A stretch of DNA of 64,000 bases from Polyangiaceae bacterium. GTDB lineage: Bacteria > Myxococcota_A > Polyangia > Polyangiales > Polyangiaceae. Below the pieces are notes generated by a model that was given only the letters and a program-made list of their open reading frames with translations, made no database searches and was not told the DNA's origin. Shown in pieces: positions 25,916 through 35,824 of this stretch. A program made the translations under genes and the position numbers. Within the stretch, counting starts at the first letter, position 1; the number at the start of each line of letters is the position of its first letter. The stretch covers positions 248,001-312,000 of the forward strand of contig JACKEA010000001.1 of NCBI GenBank assembly GCA_020633235.1. The letters run 5' to 3'.

Positions 25916-26173
25916 GTGAACGCGCTCAAAGCCCACGTGAAGAACGGCCGCATCGTGGTCGACCAACCGACGGACTTGCCTGAGGGCACGGTGCTGACGC
26001 TCGTGCCCGTCGAGGATGAAGAAATTCCCGGCGTCGCACACGAGCACATGAGCGCGGAAGAACGCGAGGCGCTGGAGAAGGCGATTGACGAAGGCTTGGC
26101 CGATGCCGACGCGGGTCGAGTGGTCGATGCTTCCGTAGTCTTGGAAAAGCTCCGCGCTCGCTCAAGTGCATGA
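25916..26173 (+). CDS. Antitoxin, element B
   Basis: 85 residues from GTG 25916 behind a TATGCT box. The start matches the copy A antitoxin, then it diverges (LPVEDEEIPGVAHEH type) to an acidic helix. Identical to the copy C antitoxin. The stop overlaps the toxin start (ATGA). Confidence 0.75.
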   Translation: MNALKAHVKNGRIVVDQPTDLPEGTVLTLVPVEDEEIPGVAHEHMSAEEREALEKAIDEGLADADAGRVVDASVVLEKLRARSSA

Positions 26174-26464
26174 AGGTCATCTTCGGAACGCGCTGAGCTC
26201 GAGGCTGAGGAGCTCGACACGTGGTGGCGGGAAAACCGCCCGCGGCGCCAGACATGTCGGTCGACGAGCTGGACCGGCTTGTCGAGCTGCTCAAGGTCCC
26301 AGGCGTCGCTGGGAACGAAGCGACAGACGGCGAGCGGCAGAATCGTCTACTGCATCGTGATGGAGAAGAGCGGGCACTACATCTACCTGCAGCGGGACAG
26401 CGAGACGCAGGTCACGATTGTCTGCCTCTGGGCCGGTCGGCAAGAGCACGAACCCGAGCTCTGA
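26170..26464 (+). pseudogene. ParE/RelE toxin, element B, broken
   Basis: Two bases (TC) are missing after codon 5 and a C-to-T change follows, so the frame ends after eight residues. Further small indels occur near 26240-26320. The second half still matches the intact copy C toxin. Confidence 0.75.
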
Positions 26465-26547
26465 AGCCCTGACCTTCTTTCCTTAGCCGCCCGAAAACCA
26501 CGCGTCCGCGCGCGCGTGCGTGCACGCCCTCGCGTGTCGGCGACAGC

Positions 26548-27738
26548 GTGCGCAGGCGAAAACACGCGTCTGGGGATTTTCAGGTGCGCGCGCAGGAACG
26601 CGTCCGGCTCGCGCGCTTCGAAGTCACGGAAGGCACCCGGGAAAATCGGTGCGCGCGTACGACGAACGCGTCGGACTCATGTTTCACCGGGAAGGAAGAG
26701 GACATCGACGTCGGCCTCACGTACTTCGGCAAGCGGTATCTGTCGCCGTATCTGAATCGGTGGATCAGTCCGGATCCGCTCGCGGTGCATGGGCTGGGGG
26801 CGGACCTGAATCTGTACGCGTACGTGTCGGGGCGCGCGTTGAAGGCGGTCGATCCACTTGGTCTGCAGGAAGCCCTGGCGACTCTGATTCCAGATGGCTG
26901 GAGTTTCACGGTCACCGGCTGCGGTCAGGAAGGTGTTGCCTCGCTGCTGGGGACGACGTCGCCGGTGCGCCGGGTAGTACCGGGGCTTCGTCGACTGGCG
27001 GAGAAGCGCCGGGTGTTGCGGCTGCGCATGGTGCAGCAACCGGCTTCCTCGGGTCGGTGACGCCGAACGGCGATAACGCGACAGCAAGCGTTGCAGATAC
27101 CGTCAACAAGAATGCGTCGCCGAACGAACGTCGAGGATTCGGCGTTGGATTGATGGCTGGCGCGGCGGCCGGTAGGGACAAGCACGTACGTGACCTACCG
27201 ATGGCTCTTGTACTTGGCCGGGGAAGCTGGCGGCGGAGGTAGCGGGCCTGCTGCAGGAGCGGTCGTCAGCACCTATCTGATGGCGGGTCTACTGTCGATG
27301 TACGTCGAGTACCTCGCGCTTGGACAAGCTGGCCGCAATGCAGAAGTGGGCTACAAGATGTCCTGAACTTCGAGCAAGTCGGCGACTTCAACGGCATCGC
27401 GGGTGGGGGGCAAATCCGAAGACGCAGAAGGCTGCTGCACGAGGCAGCAAACTCCACTCGGACAAGCCTGGGCATCTTCCGGACCAGCTGCGAGCCTGAT
27501 ACCCAAACACGGACTTCGAGTTCACTAAGCCCGTGTGGCAGGCCAGGACGTCCACGTTACGGGGGCAGCACCCCCTCGTCTTACACGGGCTCGAAATGGC
27601 CCCAAGGAGTCGACTATGCTGACTTCAAGCCAGATACGCCCGGGGAAGGAAGACCTTTCTCGCGATCAACGCCTGAAGTGGAAGCAGCCAACATTCATGC
27701 TGCCGTATGATCCGAGGAGCGGGACGCTGACGCCATGA
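26548..27738 (+). pseudogene. Orphan Rhs tip 3 (CT2 copy), frameshifted
   Basis: The Rhs core is intact to DPLGLQ. A missing base near 26945 and at least six more indels, mostly in G or C runs, break the CT2 domain; two C-to-T changes make stops (27364, 27498). The sequence before the core matches tip 4 and the sequence after it matches tip 2, so it is a hybrid. Confidence 0.8.
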
Positions 27739-28168
27739 GCCGAATCACCAGTGGGCCGATCGAACTGACTGCGCCGGAGGACTGGGGTAAGATCAGCGAG
27801 CCGGGCGAAGTTCTGACTCTTGCAAAGCTCGGTGATGGGGTGGAGCTCTCCAGTTCTCCTCTGCTGGCTACCGGGCTGGCGTGAAACCAGATCCGGATGT
27901 TGGTGAGCTTGGTGCGATGGTCAGAGAACTCGCGAGAGCCAACGCCTGGGTATTGAAAGTGATCGTAGCTGTCACCGAAAACGGCTTGCGCATTGCCGCG
28001 GCCAGCTACAGCAACGATGAGGAGTTCACGCGGATCTGGTACGTGACCGATGGCTGGAGCGTGGCATTGGCGACGTATACGTGCGATGCATCGGATCCGC
28101 GAACTGAACTGGATGCTTGCGAACGAATAGTACGAGCCATACGTTTTTCCAAGGTTTCCGATTCGTGA
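27735..28168 (+). pseudogene. Immunity gene copy 3, frameshifted
   Basis: Matches the intact immunity 2 gene but lacks four bases (one near 27843, one near 27943, two near 27966). The C-terminal half is readable from 27968. Confidence 0.75.
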
Positions 28169-28236
28169 TGCGAAGCTCGAGACGTGCGCCCAGACGTAGA
28201 GTGGGGAGCAGTGTGGCCGGAGCGGGCTCTCCAGGC

Positions 28237-28356
28237 CTGAGTAATGTTTCGCCACCTGCGGCGCGCGCCAGAACGCGCCGGTGATCGCCGCCGAGCTGGA
28301 GACGGACCCGCTCACGGACGCCCGGCGCCGGCTGGCCTAACGCAAACATTACTCAG
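28237..28356. repeat. Left-boundary inverted repeat, element C
   Basis: Same layout as copies A and B, but the left arm is damaged after CTGAGTAATGTTTCG. The right arm at 28334-28356 is intact. The stretch 28169-28518 holds only this and the hairpin at 28429. Confidence 0.55.
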
Positions 28357-28428
28357 CTGGCGGCCCAGAGCGGCGGCCGCGCACATCCGCGGTCGCGACG
28401 CAGAGCGCGTCGGCCCGCGTCATTCCAA

Positions 28429-28463
28429 GGCCACAGCGGTGGGAGGGTCCCGCCGCTGTGGCC
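28429..28463. terminator. Hairpin at left end of element C
   Basis: Same hairpin as in copies A and B. Confidence 0.5.
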
Positions 28464-28518
28464 GAGTCGTGTCCGCGCCGGTCGCCGCTGTGTAGTGCGC
28501 GCGCTCCGGCTGGGTACA

Positions 28519-28906
28519 TCAGCCCGCGCGGCGCTGGTGCTCGGCGATCAGCGTGGCGACGAATTGGCGACGAGTTCCTGCTCGCGCCTGGGCAAGGCCA
28601 CGGCCTGCCTCGAAGACGCGCTGGAGCTTTCCGACGGGCCCGGGCCTGCGCGGCTCGACGGGACGCTCGCCGAGCAGCTCTTCGACGCGGACGCCGAGAG
28701 CCTTTGCCAGGCGGGGCAGCACGTCGGAGCGGGAGGAGTTGCGGATGTCTCCCCAGTAGGCGATGGATTTGGGGAGAAACGCGCACGGCGTCGGCGAGCT
28801 CGACCTGGCTGAGGCCGGCCGGCCGCTGCAGAGCCACCAGACGAGCCGCCTGTTTGGGGCGAGGTCTGGAGAGACGACGAGGCATGCCGGGATTGTAGGG
28901 GTGCAT
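28519..28906 (-). pseudogene. XRE repressor, copy C, frameshifted
   Basis: Compared with the intact repressor B it has five single-base indels and a block change (GGCCGGCCGCTG for GGCCGCTTTTCG) in the helix-turn-helix. Only fragments of the domain are readable. Its upstream GGAGG and operator are unchanged. Confidence 0.75.
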
Positions 28907-28948
28907 TTCTGGATCCCTCCTTTCCCAGGGCAGAAGACGCTTGCTGCG

Positions 28949-28966
28949 TACCTGGTATGCCAGGTA
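28949..28966. promoter_or_regulatory. Candidate operator, element C
   Basis: Same TACCTGG-TATG-CCAGGTA dyad as in copy B. Confidence 0.5.
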
Positions 28967-29040
28967 AAACGGGACGGGTCAATCAGGTACGTCAGAAGCG
29001 TTGTTTTTCGCTTGACGGCTATTTCCTCCTGGAGGCGCAG

Positions 29041-32000
29041 ATGGCGAGAGTGAGCGAGGCAGAAATCCGGGCGTTGAAGCGGGAGATTTCGGTCGAGCGG
29101 CTGGCAGAAGCGCGGGGCGTGAAGCTGAAGAAGCACGGCAAGGATCTGATCGGGCTGTGCCCGTTTCACGACGACCGCGAGCCGAGCCTGGTGATCACGC
29201 CAGAGCGGAACCTGTGGCACTGCCTCGGAGCGTGCCAGGCGGGCGGGAGCGTGATCGACTGGGTGATGAGGGCGGAGGCGGTGAGCTTCCGGCACGCGGT
29301 GGAGCTGCTCAGGAAGGATCTTCCTCCTTAGCCGCCGAAGCTGCGGAGTCGCTGGCGAAGCCGCCGCCGAAGAAGACGCTGGTGCCGAAGTTGCCGCCGG
29401 TGGTGGAGCAGGTAGCGAGCGATCAGGAGCTGCTCGTGGAAGTGGTGGACTACTACCACCAGACGCTGCTCGAGAGCCCGGAGGCCCGGGCGTATCTGGA
29501 CAAGCGCGGGCTCGGGAACGAGGAGGCAATTCGTCACTTCCGTCTGGGCTTCGCGAACCGCACGCTCTCCTATCGCCTGCCGTCTCGAAACCAGCGCACG
29601 GGCAGCGAGCTCCGAGCGGCGCTGGAGCGTCTCGGGGTGTTTCGCGAGAGCGGGCACGAGCACCTGAACGGCTCCCTGGTCGTCCCGATCTTCGACGAGA
29701 CGGGCCAGGTGGTGGAGCTCTACGGGCGGAAGATCACCCCGCACCTGAGGAAGGGCACGCCGCTGCACCTGTACTTGCCGGGTCCGCATCGAGGCGTCTG
29801 GAACTGGCAGGCGCTGCGGGAGTCGAAGGAGATCATCCTCTGCGAGAGCCTGCTCGACGCGCTCACGTTTTGGTGTGCGGGCCACCGGAACGTCACCGCG
29901 GCCTACGGTGTGGAGGGCTTCACGGACGATCACCGTGAGGCCTTTCGGCGTCACGGCGTCGAGCGGGTGCTGATCGCCTACGATCGCGACGAGGCGGGAG
30001 AGCGCGCAGCGGACAAGCTCGCGCGGGAGCTGGGCGAGGCGGGGATCGCGACCGCGCGGGTGTTGTTTCCGAAGGGGATGGACGCGAACGAGTACGCGTT
30101 GAAGGTCGCCCCGGCGGACAAGAGCCTCGGCTTGGTGCTGCGGCAGGCGGTGTGGCTCGGGAGCGGCGAGACGCCGGCGGCGGAGCCCAGCGCTCGGGAG
30201 GAGGCGATCGCCGAGGCGTCGCCGGCGCCGGCGCCCACGCCAACGGCAGAGGAGACCCTTCCCTCCTTAGCTGCTTCTTCTGAGGAGCCGGTGCAGACGG
30301 CGGTGGCGGAGAGCGAAGGAGACGACATCGTTTTCCGGTTTGGAGATCGGCGCTGGCGAGTGCGGGGTCTGGACAAGAAAGCGGGGCCGGAGCAGTTGCG
30401 CGTCAACTTGCTGGTCGCCCGAGAAGGCGGGGGCTTTCACGTGGACACGCTGGAGCTGTACGCGGCGAGGCAGCGAGCGGTGTACGTGAAGCTTGCGGCG
30501 GAGGAGCTGGGGCTCGAGGAGCGCGTGATCAAGCACGAGCTCGGCCAGGTGCTGCTCGCGCTGGAGGAGCGGCAGGAGGCGGAGCGCGCGGCGGACAGCG
30601 CGAAGAAGCCGGCCACGATCAGCGACGCCGATCGCGCGGCGGCGCTCGAGCTTTTGCGGTCGCCGGGGCTCTGCGATCAGATCTTGGAAGACTTCCGCCG
30701 CATGGGCGTTGTCGGCGAAGAAACGAACAAGCTCGTCGGCTACCTGGCGGCGACGAGCCGGAAGCTGGAGGAGCCGCTGGCGGTGATCATCCAAAGCTCG
30801 AGCGCGGCGGGGAAGAGCTCGCTGATGGAGGCGGTGCTGAGCCTGATGCCCGTCGAGGAGCGGGTGCAGTACTCGGCGATGACGGGGCAGAGCCTCTTCT
30901 ACATGGGCGAGAGTGATCTGGCGCACAAGATCCTGGCCATCGTCGAAGAGGAGGGAGCGGAGCGAGCGAGCTACGCGCTGAAGCTCCTGCAGAGCGAGGG
31001 GGAGCTGACGATCGCGAGCACGGGCAAGGATCCAGCGACGGGGCGGCTGGTGACGCAGGAGTACCGGGTGGAGGGGCCGGTGATGATCTTCCTGACGACG
31101 ACGGCGATCGAGGTGGACGAAGAGCTTTTGAACCGCTGCATCGTGCTGACGGTGGACGAGGGACGGGAGCAGACGCGGGCGATCCACGATCGGCAGCGGC
31201 GAGCGCGGACGCTGGAGGGGGTGGTGAGCCGGCAAGAGCGCGGGCGGTTGATGGAGCTGCACCAGAACGCCCAGCGCTTGCTCAGGCCGCTTTCGGTCGT
31301 GAATCCGTACGCGGAGCAGCTCACGTTTCCCGATCACCGGACGCGGATGCGGCGGGACCACATGAAGTACCTGGCGCTGATCGAGGCCATCGCGCTGCTC
31401 CATCAATACCAGCGGGCGGTGCGAGAGGTGGAGCACCGGGGCACGAAGCTCCGGTACGTGGAGGTGACGAAGGCGGACATCGCGCTGGCGAATCGGCTGA
31501 CGCACGAGGTGCTGGGGCGGAGCCTGGACGAGCTGCCGCCGCAGACGCGGCGCTTGCTGGGGCTGGTGGACGAGCTGGTGAGGGAAGAGACGAAGCGGCT
31601 GGGGCTCGAGCGCGGAGATTTTCGCTTTAGTCGCAGAGAGCTGCGCGACCGCACGGGCTGGGGCGACACGCAGCTCAAGGTGCACCTCGGGCGGCTGGTG
31701 GAGCTGGAGTACGTGCTGGTGCACCGCGGGCGGCAGGGGCAGAGCTACGGCTACGAGCTGTGCTGGAGCGCGAGCGAAGAGGACGGACCATTGCTGCCAG
31801 GTTTGATCGACGCGGAGGCGCTGGACGCGTCGTCTACGATTTCAACTTCGCGGGGGTCGAAGCCCAACTTCGCGGGGGGTGGTCGGCCCTCGGTCGGCCC
31901 CCGGTCGGGGGGTGGTCGGGGTGGCCAAGACGAGACGAAGCCGCAGCAAAACAGCGGCGCTCGTGATCTGAAGAGTGATCGCGCACAGAAAGCGCGCCGC

Positions 32001-32066
32001 GGGAACGGACAAGCGTCGTCGTACGTGCGCGGAGTCGTAGCGGTGCGGCGAGCGGATGCGAGCTGA
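29041..32066 (+). CDS. Primase-ATPase, copy C, one frameshift
   Basis: All domains of copy A are present, including zinc finger, TOPRIM, SSSAAGKSS Walker A and C-terminal winged helix. A single missing C at about 29326 (TCTTCCTCC for TCTTCCCTCC) breaks the frame after 95 codons; correcting it gives about 1,008 residues. This is the right end of the indel-rich band, and everything after it is clean, so the gene may be intact in the organism. The stop TGA shares its last base with the recombinase ATG, giving translational coupling. The tail beyond the G-rich tract is longer than in copy A. Confidence 0.75.
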
Positions 32067-33181
32067 TGCCTCCGAAGCAGGGCAAGAAGAAGAAGGCGCC
32101 GCGGGTGATCGGCGATCCGCACGATCCGGAGGGCTTCGGTGTGTGGGTGCGTCGGTACCTGGAGTGGCTGGCGGTGCGGAACTACTCGCCGCGGACGGTG
32201 GGCAACGCGGAGTCGAGCCTGAGGCTCTTCGTGGAGTGGTGCGGAGCGCGGAGCCTGGTGAGGCCGGTGGAGCTGACGAAACCGATTCTGGAGCGCTACC
32301 AGCGGCACCTGTACCACCTCCGGCGCCCCGACGGCCGGCCGCAGCTGTCGTTTCGGTCGCAGCACGTGCGGCTGAGCGCGGTGCGGGGCTTCTTCCGGTG
32401 GCTGGTGAAACAGAACGTCCTATCCGCGAACCCCGCGAGCGAGCTCGAGCTGCCGCGGCTTCCGGCCCGGTTGCCGCGAGACGTGCTGACGGTGGCGGAG
32501 GTGGAGCGGGTGATGGCGCAGCCGGACACGCGGACGGCGGTGGGCGTGCGGGACCGGGCCATCGTCGAGGTCTTGTACTCGACGGGGATCCGGCGGAGCG
32601 AGGTGGTGGCTCTGAGGCTGAGCGACGTGGACGGAGAGCGCGGCACGCTGATGGTGCGCGAGGGCAAGGGACAGAAGGACCGGATGGTGCCTGTAGGGGA
32701 GCGCGCGCTCTCGTGGGTGAGTCGCTACCTGCGCGACGTGCGACCGGAGCTGGTGATGCCACCGGACTCTGGAGCGCTGTTTCTGACGACGCTGGGCGAG
32801 GCGCTCACGCCGGACTGGCTGACGCAGACGGTGCGGCGTTACGTGAAGGAAGCCGAGCTCGGCAAGAGCGGCGCCTGCCACATCTTCCGGCACACGATGG
32901 CGACGCTGATGCTCGAGGGCGGAGCGGACGTGCGCTACATCCAGGAGATGCTGGGGCACGTGCACCTGGACTCGACGCAGGTGTACACGCGCGTGAGCAT
33001 CCGGAAGCTGAAGGCGATCCACGACGCGACGCACCCCGGAGCGAAGCTCGAGCGGCTGGCGAAGACGACGGGGCGACGCGAGCAAGGAGCTTCCGCACCG
33101 GCCGGGCCGGCCGAAACGCCCACGCCACCGGAACCCTCCTCGCGCTTGGCGGCGGGTCACGGCGACGAGCACGACGAGTGA
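32066..33181 (+). CDS. Xer-like tyrosine recombinase, copy C
   Basis: 371 residues, almost identical to copy A, with the same Arg-Lys-His-Arg-His-Tyr catalytic set. TGATG coupling to the primase. Together with copy A this is the only intact recombinase, so the B copy could still be moved in trans. Confidence 0.92.
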   Translation: MPPKQGKKKKAPRVIGDPHDPEGFGVWVRRYLEWLAVRNYSPRTVGNAESSLRLFVEWCGARSLVRPVELTKPILERYQRHLYHLRRPDGRPQLSFRSQHVRLSAVRGFFRWLVKQNVLSANPASELELPRLPARLPRDVLTVAEVERVMAQPDTRTAVGVRDRAIVEVLYSTGIRRSEVVALRLSDVDGERGTLMVREGKGQKDRMVPVGERALSWVSRYLRDVRPELVMPPDSGALFLTTLGEALTPDWLTQTVRRYVKEAELGKSGACHIFRHTMATLMLEGGADVRYIQEMLGHVHLDSTQVYTRVSIRKLKAIHDATHPGAKLERLAKTTGRREQGASAPAGPAETPTPPEPSSRLAAGHGDEHDE

Positions 33182-33238
33182 CGGTCGGCGAAGAGCGACG
33201 CGAGCCGCTCCGCCCCCCAGCGCGAGTCGCTCGCTCGG

Positions 33239-33375
33239 CGGTGCGCATAAGCCTGGCTTATGCGCACCGCCCAGCGTCCCGGGGCTTGCACCGCCGAGCA
33301 CGGTGGGGCGGCTCGCGAGCAAGCCCCGCGCCGCCGGGTCCCCTCGCTCGCTAAACATAACCGGAGGGTTATGTT
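33239..33375. repeat. Palindromes 1 and 2, copy C
   Basis: Palindrome 1 (33239-33269) has perfect 14-base arms; palindrome 2 is at 33354-33375. The gene-free stretch 33182-33616 is otherwise like copy B. Confidence 0.6.
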
Positions 33376-33616
33376 ACCTCGCGCTGGGGGGCTGCGCTCC
33401 ACGGTGCACGTCGCATCACGCATCGCAGTGAGCGTCGAGCTCGCGCCGCGTGCACCGTCTCGGCGAGCGCGGCGGCCCCGCCCGCCGCGCTCGCCTCATC
33501 GCGTCACAGAGGCCCGCCCGCCCCGGCGGGAAACGGCTCGGCCCGTGGGACCCTCCCACGCGGGCCTCATCACGTCCCAGCCCCGCCCCTCGGCGTCGCG
33601 GTGCTATGCTCGGCAT

Positions 33617-33874
33617 GTGAACGCGCTCAAAGCCCACGTGAAGAACGGCCGCATCGTGGTCGACCAACCGACGGACTTGCCTGAGGGCACGGTGCTGACG
33701 CTCGTGCCCGTCGAGGATGAAGAAATTCCCGGCGTCGCACACGAGCACATGAGCGCGGAAGAACGCGAGGCGCTGGAGAAGGCGATTGACGAAGGCTTGG
33801 CCGATGCCGACGCGGGTCGAGTGGTCGATGCTTCCGTAGTCTTGGAAAAGCTCCGCGCTCGCTCAAGTGCATGA
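33617..33874 (+). CDS. Antitoxin, element C
   Basis: 85 residues, same as in copy B, from GTG 33617; its stop overlaps the toxin ATG. Confidence 0.75.
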   Translation: MNALKAHVKNGRIVVDQPTDLPEGTVLTLVPVEDEEIPGVAHEHMSAEEREALEKAIDEGLADADAGRVVDASVVLEKLRARSSA

Positions 33875-34170
33875 AGGTCATCTTCTCGGAACGCGCCGAG
33901 CTCGAGGCTGAGGAGCTCGACACGTGGTGGCGGGAAAACCGGCCCGCGGCGCCAGACATGTTTGTCGACGAGCTGGACCGGCTTGTCGAGCTGCTCAAGG
34001 TCCCAGGCGTCAAGCTGGGAACGAAGCGACAGACGGCGAGCGGCAGAATCGTCTACTGCATCGTGATGGAGAAGAGCGGGCACTACATCTACCTGCAGCG
34101 GGACAGCGAGACGCAGGTCACGATTGTCTGCCTCTGGGCCGGTCGGCAAGAGCACGAACCCGAGCTCTGA
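33871..34170 (+). CDS. ParE/RelE-family toxin, element C
   Basis: 99 residues. N-terminal MKVIFSERAELEAEELDTWW, central GTKRQTASGRIVYCIV and C-terminal VTIVCLWAGRQEHEPEL match the ParE/RelE plan. The central GRIVY strand is typical of RelE. Intact partner of the upstream antitoxin. Confidence 0.82.
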   Translation: MKVIFSERAELEAEELDTWWRENRPAAPDMFVDELDRLVELLKVPGVKLGTKRQTASGRIVYCIVMEKSGHYIYLQRDSETQVTIVCLWAGRQEHEPEL

Positions 34171-34253
34171 AGCCCTGACCTTCTTTCCTTAGCCGCCCGA
34201 AAACCACGCGTCCGCGCGCGCGTGCGTGCACGCCCTCGCGTGTCGGCGACAGC

Positions 34254-35405
34254 GTGCGCAGGCGAAAACACGCGTCTGGGGATTTTCAGGTGCGCGCGCA
34301 GGAACGCGTCCGGCTCGCGCGCTTCGAAGTCACGGAAGGCACCCGGGAAAATCGGTGCGCGCGTACGACGAACGCGTCGGACTCATGTTTCACCGGGAAG
34401 GAAGAGGACATCGACGTCGGCCTCACGTACTTCGGCAAGCGGTATCTGTCGCCGTATTTGAATCGGTGGATCAGTGCGGACCCGTTGGCGGTGCATGGGT
34501 TGGGGGCGGACCCGAATTTGTACGCGTACGTGAGTGGGATGGCGCTCAGGGCAGTAGACCCAGTTGGTCTCGACCCGGACACGGCCCCAATTCCGGTGAA
34601 GCAGGCCCCACCCGGCGTGAAGCCCGGCCAACGCTTCATTCCGGTTCCTGCGGGAAAGGGCGGGGAGGTGTCGCGCAGCGAATTCCAGGAGGCGGCGAAG
34701 GGCCGGGCGGTGTTTGTCTACGAACCGAAGAGCGGCTTGGACATCGACACCGCAAACACGTTGGCTCAATTGCGACAAGCGATGGGCGGGGGCACTGGAA
34801 CCGGCGGTGGGTGCACTGGTGTGGAGTGCAGCGGCTTTGGGGAACGCAAGCACGATACGCTGCTTGACCAAACCATGCTGGGTGCAGCCTTGGTTTTGGG
34901 TATCGAGCCGGGCAAGCGTGGGGTTAGTGGAGGCATGCCCGGTGGCGTTGGCCCTGAGGAGAATGCCTCCGGGAAGACGCAGGCCGCGGTCGCGGGAGGA
35001 TACGTGGCGATGGCCATCCTCCTGGGTCGAATCATAGAAGCATATCGCGCGGCGCGTGCCGTAGAACAAGGGTTGAGGGCGCTGCATGCTCCGGCGTGGA
35101 CCCCGCACGGCTACAAACACTTTCCTTCGGGGAAGCTTGCTTGGAAGGATGTTGTGAAGGCGACTCTGAAAGGGCCGGCAAAGTACGGCCACGGCGTGAA
35201 CGTCGAGGCAATTGAGCGCGATGTGTGGCAAACTGGACAATCCGTAACGTCCGGGAAGACGTGGAAAGTCAAGGAATTCTCCGAAGAAATTGGCGCGAGC
35301 GGTGGCAAGGCCAGCCGTTGGGTACGTGTGGAACGTTCAGCAGGGACAATTCACGGCCACCCGATCACGGAGAGCGAATTCAAGAAACTCACCAGGCCCC
35401 GATGA
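34254..35405 (+). CDS. Orphan Rhs tip 4 with C-terminal toxin CT4
   Basis: The Rhs core begins at FTGKEED (about residue 44) and ends DPVGLD, then the sequence is unlike CT2. It has a Gly/Pro-rich linker, a hydrophobic stretch (about 235-255) and a basic C-terminal domain (HGYKHFPSGKLAWKDVV...KYGHGVNVEAIERDVW...GTIHGHPITESEF). The His/Lys-rich pattern suggests a small nuclease of BECR or related fold, but this is a guess. No ribosome site is visible at the GTG, so it is probably a silent tip. It is the last tip of the array. Confidence 0.78.
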   Translation: MRRRKHASGDFQVRAQERVRLARFEVTEGTRENRCARTTNASDSCFTGKEEDIDVGLTYFGKRYLSPYLNRWISADPLAVHGLGADPNLYAYVSGMALRAVDPVGLDPDTAPIPVKQAPPGVKPGQRFIPVPAGKGGEVSRSEFQEAAKGRAVFVYEPKSGLDIDTANTLAQLRQAMGGGTGTGGGCTGVECSGFGERKHDTLLDQTMLGAALVLGIEPGKRGVSGGMPGGVGPEENASGKTQAAVAGGYVAMAILLGRIIEAYRAARAVEQGLRALHAPAWTPHGYKHFPSGKLAWKDVVKATLKGPAKYGHGVNVEAIERDVWQTGQSVTSGKTWKVKEFSEEIGASGGKASRWVRVERSAGTIHGHPITESEFKKLTRPR

Positions 35406-35722
35406 ACAAACTAGACTTCGCTTTTGGAAGCGGCATCGTACGGTACTGCGACTGGCGCATCACTCCAGAGTTGCCACTCCAGGCGCAGCTTGCAGCGCTG
35501 AAGGAGGATTTGATCCAAGTGGAGTACGGGGACTCTGTGATGGTCGACGTAGGTTGGTACCCTCAGGGCGACCCAACCGGAGAGTTCGTTGTCTACGTGA
35601 TTGCTGAAAGGAAGTGGAACGATCCTGTGGCGGCCTTCCGCGCCAGTACAGTCGAGAGACTATCCGTCGCGGTGGCCGAAGCCGTGCAGACTGCGGACGA
35701 ACTTGTTCGCCACCGCGCCTAG
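35402..35722 (+). CDS. Predicted immunity protein for CT4
   Basis: 106 residues from ATG 35402, overlapping the tip stop (ATGA). A longer open frame starting at 35225 runs over the tip in another frame and is not used. The sequence (NKLDFAFGSGIVRYCDW...VDVGWYPQGDPTGEFVVYVIA) looks like a small soluble alpha/beta protein of no recognised family. Its role is inferred from position. Confidence 0.7.
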   Translation: MNKLDFAFGSGIVRYCDWRITPELPLQAQLAALKEDLIQVEYGDSVMVDVGWYPQGDPTGEFVVYVIAERKWNDPVAAFRASTVERLSVAVAEAVQTADELVRHRA

Positions 35723-35760
35723 CTTCACATCTACCCCGCGAAGCGTGGTTCCCCTGCTTC

Positions 35761-35824
35761 GAACGCGCTTCGCGATACCCGAAGGTGTGGGGTTCCTTAG
35801 GGGGCTCGCGGCGGACCGGCAAAT
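35761..35824 (-). repeat. 3'-end intergenic repeat after boxR
   Basis: Read with boxR, the sequence directly after the stop is AATTTGCCGGTCCGCCGCGA, then CCCC, a spacer, and GCGAAGCGCGTTC. It shares the GTCGGTCCGCCGCG-type core with four other gene ends in this window. Confidence 0.55.

Larger units (their letters stand above)
18946..26667 (+). repeat. Tandem duplication, unit 1 (7,722 bp)
   Basis: The unit runs from the Rhs core of tip 2 through immunity 2, inverted repeat, repressor B, primase B, recombinase B and toxin-antitoxin B to the next Rhs core. Unit 2 is a near-identical copy. Most differences between them are indels of one or two bases. Confidence 0.85.
26668..34373 (+). repeat. 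Tandem duplication, unit 2 (7,706 bp)
   Basis: Second copy of the unit starting at 18946. It carries tip 3, immunity 3 and element C, and ends in the Rhs core of tip 4. Confidence 0.85.

Noticed and set aside
18960..34500. Transposase-based composite element
   Set aside because: No transposase or IS ends were found; the only mobility gene is a tyrosine recombinase.
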